Source: Ignavibacteria bacterium
Lineage (GTDB): Bacteria > Bacteroidota > Ignavibacteria > Tepidaquicellales > Tepidaquicellaceae
Length of the DNA stretch: 64,000 bases
Direction: 5' to 3'
NCBI GenBank assembly: GCA_016709315.1
Contig: JADJMZ010000001.1
Span: forward strand, 868,001-932,000
Below, in pieces: positions 10,412 through 16,776 of this stretch (position 1 is the first letter of the stretch; each line of letters starts with the position of its first letter). A program made the translations under genes and the position numbers. Below the pieces are notes generated by a model. That model ran no database searches. It was not told the DNA's origin and worked only from the letters and a program-made list of their open reading frames with translations.

Positions 10412-10607
10412 GGGGAATCGTTTCCGACTCCCCTGATCGCAGAAACAATCTACGGGAAAGGGGTCCGTAAATTATCACTCGCTTTAATTTTTAACGGGGA
10501 ATCGTTTCCGATTCCCCTGATTGCAGTAATAACTCACGGGAAAGGGGTCCGTAAATTATCACTCGCTTTAATTTTTAACGGGGAATTTTTCATTCCCCGT
10601 TTTTATA
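10412..10607 (-). repeat. 2.3 copies of an 84-bp tandem repeat with GAAA-capped hairpins
   Basis: Units begin at 10412, 10496 and 10580, exactly 84 bases apart; the third is cut short after its hairpin. Each unit starts with an inverted repeat. In the middle copy it is a perfect 9-bp stem (GGGGAATCG/CGATTCCCC). Read on the minus strand the loop is GAAA, a GNRA tetraloop. In the first copy one base differs so that the minus-strand RNA has a G-U pair where the plus strand would have an A-C mismatch, which favours a minus-strand transcript. The rest of the unit holds ACGGGAAAGGGGTCCGT and an AT-rich tail. The array lies just downstream of the 10631-13021 receptor gene, so it would be in that mRNA's 3' end or a separate small RNA. 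The third hairpin followed by GTTTTTA could also end plus-strand transcription. Confidence 0.8.
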
Positions 10608-10630
10608 TAGTCTGACTAACATTTATTTTG

Positions 10631-13021
10631 TTAAAAATTTCCTCTCAGGGTCAGTACTGAACTGATACCCGAAGCATTTATTCCAGAAGCAAATACTCTG
10701 TAATTTTTATCAAGCAGATTGTTGACATCAAGCTGCAATTGTAAATTTTTATTGAACTGATAAGCTGTTTTAAAATTTAATGTAAACCAGCTTGGAGATC
10801 CGTCCGGAGTTGCATAAGCGAAATTATCTTCTCCGTTCAGATTGAAATCCTTTTTCAGTTTCCATGCGTTATACATAACATTACATTCTGCTCTGAATTT
10901 ATTCACGTTTACTACAACTCCCGATTTACCGAATAATGGCGCAATGTGATCAAGCGGATAATCTGTTGAGTCAGTCTTAACTCTTCCGTAAGTATAGTTA
11001 ACTGTATTTATCAGTGATACATTTTCGGTAATGTCAGCGTTAAGATTTACGCCTACTCCGTATATATATCCCGAATTCAAATTCTGATTTGCCATTACCC
11101 TTGACCTGACTCCGTCATAGGTAATAGAATCCTGACCATTAAATTTAAATGGAGCCGTCACAATTATATCACTGATGGAAGTGTAATAACCAATACCTTC
11201 AATTCTTATTCTGTCAGAAATAATTTTTGAAATTCCGAGTTCTCCGCCCAAAGTGTATTCCGGTCCGAGGTCAGGATTTGGAACAACCACATCTCCCGGT
11301 GCCGGATCAAAAACTTTTGCCAGGTCGTCAACATTTGGAGCTCTGAAACCTGATGATCCGTTTAAATATATTCTCCAGTCTCCTTTTGGTAAAAATGCAA
11401 ATCCGAGATTTCCGCTGAATGCACTGTTTGTCTGATCAATTTCTTTAACTTCATTTGCAAGAAAAGGAAAGAATGTAGAATCTTTGAATTCCGAATGCAG
11501 CCCTACATAATTATATCTTACTCCCGCATTAGCTGAAACCATATCATTTAATTTATAAAGATCCTGAACATAAACAGCAAATGATTTCATATTGCTTCCG
11601 CCGTCGGGATACCTTGTAGACTGTGGCGTTTCCACTCCTGTGTTAATATTTTTCCTGAAAGCTGTAGAAGTTACATCATTATAAATTCCCTCCAGACCGT
11701 AACTCAAATTGTGATTTTTAATCATTTTGTTGAAATCTGCATTCAAAGAATACACTTTCACTTCTTCATTTCTTGATGTAAGATTTGAACTGTTCAGATT
11801 TCTGTTGTTTCTGCTTTCTTCAATGTCCTGATAAGCAAGAAGAATTTTCGAATCATTATAGAAACCTGTTTTTGATTTCAAGCCAAGTTTATATGTTCCC
11901 ATTAATCTCTTTTCGGGTCCGTAATACCATTCAGCGCTTGTACCTACTTCATTTAATCTGTCATAACGCGGAATATCATTTGTATTTGAGAATTGAAAAT
12001 TAAAAGTGTGTGTTACATTCGGGCTTTGACTGAAAAGCACTTTACCTAATATATCAAACTGATGATATCCGGAAGGAGCCTGCAAAAATTTATCGTTACT
12101 GGCAATAGCTGTATCCCTGCCGTTTATTCTCTGAATAGTAAAATTTCTTAACCATTTATCATTTTTTATATCCTGAGTTCCCATTCTCAGATCACCAAAA
12201 TCTGAATAAGTAAAACTTCCCAAGAATCCGACTTTTTTAGAAGCAAGGTTCATATCAAAGTGCCCTGTCTTTTCCATATCCGATGATGAATATCTGAAAA
12301 AAGCATTTCCTGAAGAATACATTTTATTATTTAAACTTAGAACAGGATCTTTGCTGTAAAAACTCATTACACCGCCCAGCGCGTCACTTCCGTAAATTGT
12401 AGAACCTGAACCATAAAGAACTTCTGTTCTGCTGAGTATATTTTCATCAATTCTCAGAACATTCTGAAGGTGTCCTCCTCTGAAAATCGCGTTGTTTATT
12501 CGTACTCCGTCTATCATTATTAAGACCTTATTAGCTTCGAATCCTCTGATAATAGGACTTCCCCCGCCAAGCTGACTTTTCTGAACAAGAACATTTCCAG
12601 TGTTTGACAAAAGATCAGCCGCATTCTGACTATTGCCGAATTTGATATCTTCCGAATTTAAAACTTCCACTTGTCGGGGAAGGTACTTCGAGTTTATATC
12701 AAATTTGTTTGCAGAAATAATTATCTCATCAGTTCTGTAACTCTTGTCAGTAAGCTGAATAGTAAAATTCAGCGCTTCTATTGTTGAATAACTCAGGGTC
12801 TGTTTGTAATAATCAACAGATGTAATTACTATTTTATCCGAACCTTTGAAGTCACTAATATCCGCCTGTCCAAGTGAGTTGGTGGTAACAGACTTACTGT
12901 CTGATATTATGTTAGCTCCCGAAACAGGGCGTAAAGATGATTTATCAATTACTGTTATTGTCTGCGCAAAACTGCACACAGATGTAAAGATAAACACTAA
13001 AATAAGTGTAAATTTTTTCAT
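10631..13021 (-). CDS. TonB-dependent receptor, hemoglobin/transferrin-receptor-like, with carboxypeptidase-like N-domain
   Basis: The 796-residue protein has a signal peptide (MKKFTLILVFIFTSVCSFAQ), a carboxypeptidase regulatory-like domain (about 21-95), and a plug with ADLLSNTGNVLVQKSQLGGG, SPIIRGFEANKVLIMIDGVR, NNAIFRGGHLQN and STIYGSDALGG. The phrase PIIRGFEANKVLIMIDGVRI with the GGHLQN element is the pattern of the hemoglobin/transferrin/lactoferrin receptor group. The barrel ends LTLRGNF. In Bacteroidota such receptors also occur next to HMA-domain and small Cys-rich proteins in metal loci, and that is the context here (13.4-15.3 kb), so the cargo may be haem or a transition metal such as copper. 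The gene is transcribed away from that locus across a 338-base gap. Confidence 0.87.
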   Translation of the reverse strand: MKKFTLILVFIFTSVCSFAQTITVIDKSSLRPVSGANIISDSKSVTTNSLGQADISDFKGSDKIVITSVDYYKQTLSYSTIEALNFTIQLTDKSYRTDEIIISANKFDINSKYLPRQVEVLNSEDIKFGNSQNAADLLSNTGNVLVQKSQLGGGSPIIRGFEANKVLIMIDGVRINNAIFRGGHLQNVLRIDENILSRTEVLYGSGSTIYGSDALGGVMSFYSKDPVLSLNNKMYSSGNAFFRYSSSDMEKTGHFDMNLASKKVGFLGSFTYSDFGDLRMGTQDIKNDKWLRNFTIQRINGRDTAIASNDKFLQAPSGYHQFDILGKVLFSQSPNVTHTFNFQFSNTNDIPRYDRLNEVGTSAEWYYGPEKRLMGTYKLGLKSKTGFYNDSKILLAYQDIEESRNNRNLNSSNLTSRNEEVKVYSLNADFNKMIKNHNLSYGLEGIYNDVTSTAFRKNINTGVETPQSTRYPDGGSNMKSFAVYVQDLYKLNDMVSANAGVRYNYVGLHSEFKDSTFFPFLANEVKEIDQTNSAFSGNLGFAFLPKGDWRIYLNGSSGFRAPNVDDLAKVFDPAPGDVVVPNPDLGPEYTLGGELGISKIISDRIRIEGIGYYTSISDIIVTAPFKFNGQDSITYDGVRSRVMANQNLNSGYIYGVGVNLNADITENVSLINTVNYTYGRVKTDSTDYPLDHIAPLFGKSGVVVNVNKFRAECNVMYNAWKLKKDFNLNGEDNFAYATPDGSPSWFTLNFKTAYQFNKNLQLQLDVNNLLDKNYRVFASGINASGISSVLTLRGNF

Positions 13022-13359
13022 TTTTTACTTTTTTGATTAAAAAATAATTTTTTGTTTGTATTTAATAATAGGTTTTACCCGAAACTCCAAAATGTAATAG
13101 TTTCTATATATTAATCCGAATAGAAATAATTTAAACAATCGTATTAAGACTGTTTATTTCATCTATTGAAATAAAATATTAAAGCAATCATAAGTTTTTC
13201 TCCGATATAAACCTTTTAAATCTCTATTTCAAACAAAGATTTTAAAAGTATAAATACATATACAACAATGAGAAATTACTTTTTGAAAGATTAATAATTC
13301 TAATCTAAAAGTATTTCAATGTGAATCAAATAAAATAAATCCGGAAATGGAATTACAGG
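13022..13359. other. AT-rich intergenic region without recognisable gene
   Basis: These 338 bases lie upstream of the minus-strand TonB receptor and downstream of the minus-strand 110-residue gene. The region is strongly AT-rich with no convincing reading frame, hairpin or repeat. It should hold the receptor's promoter, but no clear TTG-N20-TAnnTTTG match was found on the minus strand. Confidence 0.5.
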
Positions 13360-13692
13360 TTAAGAAAGGGGAGGAGATCTTCCGCTGTTAAAATCATAGG
13401 AAATTTGTTTTGAAAAGCTGGTATTTTGTATTTGAAGAAATGTAATTAATTCTGGTGAATAGACAGGAAGTCCGATTGTGTTAAAATTTAAAAAGTCAAC
13501 GGATTCTGTAAGAGTTGCAGAAATAAAACTTATTTCATCCTTTTCCTTTGCCATCTCGCTGCCGAGATCCTCAGCAAGAACAATGAAAAAAATTATAGAA
13601 AGGATAAAGATCAGATTTGCTTTGAAGTCATTGTTTTCAAAGAAAGGCGTCTGTAAAATTGAATTATAATATTTCTGAATTATACTCTTCAA
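13360..13692 (-). CDS. Small membrane or exported protein ending in an SPP motif, unknown
   Basis: The 110-residue product has one strong hydrophobic segment (about residues 26-40, LIFILSIIFFIVLAE) and ends NSGRSPPLS. The neighbouring divergent protein also has a Ser-Pro-Pro close to its C-terminus (HSPPRED). Short exported proteins with a late Pro-Pro are common beside metal-related genes in Bacteroidota, so I place it in the same locus by inference. Unlike its neighbour it has no cysteine. The gene faces the same way as the TonB receptor 340 bases downstream. An overlapping antisense frame exists but has no membrane or domain features. Function is not known. Confidence 0.5.
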   Translation of the reverse strand: MKSIIQKYYNSILQTPFFENNDFKANLIFILSIIFFIVLAEDLGSEMAKEKDEISFISATLTESVDFLNFNTIGLPVYSPELITFLQIQNTSFSKQISYDFNSGRSPPLS

Positions 13693-13832
13693 TTAAATCG
13701 GGAAATAAGTAGTGTTTTATTTTTTACAAATATATTTATTTAATTTATAAATTCATATCTATTTTAAATTGTTTGAAAACTTTATTGCGGCATAGTAAAA
13801 ATAATTTTAATTGAAGAGTATGAATAATTGCT

Positions 13833-13863
13833 TTGAAAAAGAGTACAGACTCAGTTATCTTTG
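13833..13863 (+). promoter_or_regulatory. Bacteroidota-type promoter before the Cys-rich locus
   Basis: TTG at 13833-13835 is separated by exactly 20 bases from TATCTTTG at 13856-13863, matching the TTG-N19/21-TAnnTTTG consensus of the primary sigma factor in Bacteroidota. The start codon at 13889 follows 26 bases later. Confidence 0.6.
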
Positions 13864-13888
13864 AACAAGTTTAATATTGATTTGTATT

Positions 13889-14278
13889 ATGAAATGCTGT
13901 TTCACATATTTTTCAAAACCTTTAGTAGCAATTGTTTTAATATCCTTCATATCATCTTTCCTTTCTTTAAATATATTAGCAGTAAATACTTGCAAAGCTG
14001 AAAGTTCTGATTGCTGTTGCAAAAAGCACAGTGAAACTTTCAGTTTAAATTTAACTAAAAAATGCTGTTGTGAAATTAAAGTAGCAACTGAACGACAGGA
14101 CGAATTCATTCTTTACAAGACCGATACTTATAATAAGCTTAATTCATATTCAGTAAAGACCACAGTCGAAACAAATATAAATTCTTATTCACTGTACTCG
14201 TTATCCGGGAAAATTATATCTTTTCATTCTCCTCCCAGAGAGGACATTTGCATTTTCAATTCAACGTTTAGAATTTAG
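13889..14278 (+). CDS. Small Cys-rich exported protein resembling the HYC_CC_PP group
   Basis: I choose the ATG at 13889 over a TTG four codons upstream because it puts a normal signal segment at the N-terminus (KPLVAIVLISFISSFLSLNILA). The 129-residue protein has ten cysteines, in runs DCCC and KKCCC plus isolated ones, and ends FHSPPREDICIFNSTFRI, the Pro-Pro plus hydrophobic tail seen in short Bacteroidota proteins named for HYC, CC and PP motifs. These occur with heavy-metal genes, and here the next genes encode a metallothionein-like protein and an HMA-domain protein. Periplasmic metal binding is the natural inference; no experiment is known to me. A good promoter lies 26 bases upstream. 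Confidence 0.6.
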   Translation: MKCCFTYFSKPLVAIVLISFISSFLSLNILAVNTCKAESSDCCCKKHSETFSLNLTKKCCCEIKVATERQDEFILYKTDTYNKLNSYSVKTTVETNINSYSLYSLSGKIISFHSPPREDICIFNSTFRI

Positions 14279-14386
14279 ATTAATAAAAATATATTCTGTT
14301 TAGAAGGATATGAGTATAAAAATGTAATCCTCTGAACAGCAGAAAATCTTTTTAAATATTTTTATTAATTTTAAATTAAATTCAAA

Positions 14387-14740
14387 ATGAAAACAATATA
14401 TTTAACAGCAATCAGTGTCATAGCTTTTATTTTCGCAATAGCTTTTTATTCAAACACTTACAGCAGCATAAATGATAGCAACTGCAAATGCTGCGATACC
14501 AAATGTACGGAAGCCAATTGCTGCACGGAAAAAACAGGTACAGCTCAGGGTGAAATGACTAACTGCTGTACAGACAAATGTACCACCGCAGAATGCAAAG
14601 AATGCTGCGCCGCAGGGGGATGTAAAATGTCTGATAATATGGAAATGAAATCGGATGTAAATCAAAGCAATACTGATAACACTGCAAAATCATGCTGTAT
14701 GGATAAAACCGGATCAAACATGAAAAATTGTGTAAAGTAA
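14387..14740 (+). CDS. Cys-rich exported metallothionein-like protein
   Basis: The 117-residue product has an N-terminal hydrophobic segment (about 3-22, TIYLTAISVIAFIFAIAFYS) and then 16 cysteines in ~90 residues, arranged as CKCC, NCC, CC, CxxC and CC clusters with many Thr, Lys and acidic residues. This composition points to a periplasmic or surface-anchored thiolate metal binder, similar in idea but not in sequence to metallothionein. No known family is recognised. It lies between the other Cys-rich gene and the HMA-domain gene on the same strand and is followed by a strong terminator at 14751, so it may be a separate transcript from the HMA gene. Methionines in the C-terminal third (KMSDNMEMK) could add copper(I) ligands. 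Confidence 0.65.
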   Translation: MKTIYLTAISVIAFIFAIAFYSNTYSSINDSNCKCCDTKCTEANCCTEKTGTAQGEMTNCCTDKCTTAECKECCAAGGCKMSDNMEMKSDVNQSNTDNTAKSCCMDKTGSNMKNCVK

Positions 14741-14750
14741 TATTTATATT

Positions 14751-14784
14751 TCCGGAGCATTTAATTCAATGCTCCGGATTTTTT
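14751..14784 (+). terminator. Rho-independent terminator after Cys-rich gene
   Basis: A perfect 10-bp stem (TCCGGAGCAT/ATGCTCCGGA) with an 8-base loop is followed by a run of T, 10 bases after the stop at 14740. Confidence 0.85.
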
Positions 14785-14801
14785 AACATAAATTTTTTTA
14801 G

Positions 14802-15266
14802 ATGTCAAAAACAATAATTGCTCTGTTTATAACCTTATTGTCCGCAGTAAATTTAAATGCGCAGATAACGAAATTAATAATCGGTGTTGACGGCTTTACC
14901 TGCTCTCTTTGCGCAAAAGGCATTGAGGAACAGTTTAAGTCGCTGGATTTTGTGAAATCAGTCAAAACTGATTTGAAAAAAACAGAATTTGCTTTAACCT
15001 TTAAATCAAATCCCGGAATAGAGCTTTCAAAGATCAGAGATGCAGTTAATGACGGCGGATTTTCCGTGAGAGATATAAAAATAGAAGCTAAAGGATACAT
15101 CAGAGGAAGTCCGGGCTCAGGTTTTTATCTTGTAACACCGAATACTGCTGAATTTCAGTTGAAAAACATAAATGACAAAATCATTGATGGTGATAAAGTA
15201 TTAATTAAAGGAAAAGTAAATTCGGGGATAGACCTTATTGATATAGTTTCATTAAAAAAACTGTAA
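14802..15266 (+). CDS. Exported heavy-metal-associated (HMA) domain protein
   Basis: The 154-residue protein has a signal peptide (MSKTIIALFITLLSAVNLNAQ) followed by an HMA fold: KLIIGVDGFTCSLCAKGIEE with the metal-binding CxxC at C34 and C37, then VKSVKTDLKKTEFALTF and the second helix-strand pair SKIRDAVNDGGFSVRDIKI (about 24-97). The remaining ~55 residues are a beta-rich region (FYLVTPNTAEFQLKNIND) of unknown fold. HMA domains bind Cu(I), Zn or Hg and hand them to partner proteins; a periplasmic version next to Cys-rich proteins and a TonB receptor suggests envelope metal trafficking. It begins 62 bases after the previous stop, just behind a terminator, and is closed by its own terminator. 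Confidence 0.8.
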   Translation: MSKTIIALFITLLSAVNLNAQITKLIIGVDGFTCSLCAKGIEEQFKSLDFVKSVKTDLKKTEFALTFKSNPGIELSKIRDAVNDGGFSVRDIKIEAKGYIRGSPGSGFYLVTPNTAEFQLKNINDKIIDGDKVLIKGKVNSGIDLIDIVSLKKL

Positions 15267-15289
15267 ACAACAAATTATTATTAAATAAA

Positions 15290-15320
15290 AAAGACACTGA
15301 TTATTTCAGTGTCTTTTTTA
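15290..15320 (+). terminator. Rho-independent terminator after HMA gene
   Basis: The inverted repeat AAGACACTGA/TCAGTGTCTT with a short loop is followed by six T. It shows that the acetyltransferase frame beginning at 15309 cannot start there. Confidence 0.85.
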
Positions 15321-15395
15321 TTTACGGCAGAGTTTACTGATTTGGAATTAAATTTTTACAAAAAGTCATTAATTTTCATAAATTCCCTGCAGCAT

Positions 15396-15845
15396 ATGAA
15401 GGATCACATTTCCGAAATAAGACAGATTTTATCCGCTGATACCAGACTACTCAGACATCAGGTACTCCGTCCAAATCAGAGTCCTGAAGAATTAATTTAT
15501 CCGGGTGATGACAGTAATGACAGCGTTCATTTCGGATTGTTTTACAAAGGAGCTTTACACGGAATAGCATCAATTTATAAAGAACCTATGGAAAACGAAA
15601 TCAATGATCATTCATGGAGATTAAGAGGAATGGCTACATCAGAAGAAACGAGAGGAATGGGATTCGGAAGGGAATTAATGAATGCCTGCATTGAGCATAT
15701 CAGATCAAAAAAAGGAAAAGTATTCTGGTGCAATGCAAGGACTACGGCTGAAAAATTTTATGAAAAATTCGGAATGAAAAGAACAGGAGAAGTTTTCTAT
15801 CCCGAAGGACTCGGAGAACATATAGTTATGAGAATGGATTTATAA
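15396..15845 (+). CDS. GNAT-family N-acetyltransferase
   Basis: The 149-residue protein contains a GNAT core: WRLRGMATSEETRGMGFGRELM, where the acetyl-CoA-binding Q/RxxGxG/A loop reads RGMGFG, followed by a helix, FWCNARTTAEKFYEKFGM, and the closing strand GEVFYPEGLGEHIVMRMDL. The frame is open back to a GTG at 15309, but that lies inside the preceding terminator, so the ATG at 15396 is the better start. The substrate is unknown; GNATs acetylate amines on small molecules, antibiotics or proteins in the cytoplasm. It is followed after 18 bases by the hydrolase gene on the same strand. Confidence 0.85.
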   Translation: MKDHISEIRQILSADTRLLRHQVLRPNQSPEELIYPGDDSNDSVHFGLFYKGALHGIASIYKEPMENEINDHSWRLRGMATSEETRGMGFGRELMNACIEHIRSKKGKVFWCNARTTAEKFYEKFGMKRTGEVFYPEGLGEHIVMRMDL

Positions 15846-15863
15846 AAATTATAAATAATTTTA

Positions 15864-16718
15864 ATGATTAAAAACAAAATAAACAAAGTTTCACTTAAAA
15901 TTAAAAACAAAACCGGCGATGATCTGATCACTGATTTCAGATTTCCTGAATCCGGAACGGAAAAACTTCCGCTTGTGATATTATGTCACGGTTTTAAAGG
16001 ATTCAAGGACTGGGGATGTTTTCCGTATATGATGGAAAGAATAGCTGAAGAGGGCAACTTTGCAGTCTCATTTAATTTTTCATATAATGGTACGGGAGAA
16101 AATGATTTTGATCAGAGTGATTTCACACGACTGGATCTTTTCGCAGAGAATACATTCTCAAGAGAACTTGATGATCTCGGGAGTATCATAGATCACCTTT
16201 TTGAAAACAAGGATAAGTATAATTATGATAAAGGTAATATTACATTAACAGGTCATTCACGCGGAGGTGGGATTGCAATACTCAAAACCGCAGAAGATAA
16301 AAGGATAAGTAAACTTGTTGTATTATCATCAGTCTGCAATTTTGACAGATACAGCGATACATTAAAGAAGAAGTGGAAAGAGGTCGGATATTTTGAGGTG
16401 ATCAATTCAAGGACAAACCAGATGATGAGATTGAATTATACATTGATAGAAGATCTTATTAAGAATAAAGAAAGACTTGACATTCAAAAAGCGATTTCGG
16501 AAATAACTGTACCGGTTATGATAATTCACGGCGCACAGGACATAACTGTGGATTACTCAAACGCAGAAGATTTATACAGCAGAAGCGACAAAGAAAAAAC
16601 GAAACTTTTTCTGATTGAAAATACAGGACATACTTTCGGAGCAGTACAACCTTTTGAAGGAACAACAAAAGCTCTTGAAGAAGTATTAACTCTGATAGAA
16701 GATTTTCTAAGTAAGTAG
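15864..16718 (+). CDS. Alpha/beta hydrolase
   Basis: The 284-residue cytoplasmic protein has the alpha/beta-hydrolase order: VILCHGFKGFKDWG for the oxyanion region (about 34-47), the nucleophile elbow GHSRGGG with Ser in Gly-His-Ser-Arg-Gly, the acid IIHGAQDITVD, and the catalytic His in IENTGHTFGA. It resembles the dienelactone hydrolase or serine-aminopeptidase-like group; the substrate cannot be assigned and ester hydrolysis is the general expectation. There is no signal peptide. It begins 18 bases after the acetyltransferase stop and is probably in the same transcript. Confidence 0.85.
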   Translation: MIKNKINKVSLKIKNKTGDDLITDFRFPESGTEKLPLVILCHGFKGFKDWGCFPYMMERIAEEGNFAVSFNFSYNGTGENDFDQSDFTRLDLFAENTFSRELDDLGSIIDHLFENKDKYNYDKGNITLTGHSRGGGIAILKTAEDKRISKLVVLSSVCNFDRYSDTLKKKWKEVGYFEVINSRTNQMMRLNYTLIEDLIKNKERLDIQKAISEITVPVMIIHGAQDITVDYSNAEDLYSRSDKEKTKLFLIENTGHTFGAVQPFEGTTKALEEVLTLIEDFLSK

Positions 16719-16776
16719 GTTTTTTGTGTTAATTTTATAATTTAAGTTCTGATTCTTTAAGAATAAATTTTGATTT

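Noticed and set aside
13478..13669. Plus-strand frame opposite the 110-residue gene
   Set aside because: No membrane segment, motif or context; the minus-strand frame has a clear hydrophobic helix.
15309..15395. Extended N-terminus of the acetyltransferase from GTG
   Set aside because: The start lies inside the terminator hairpin and the added residues do not fit the family.
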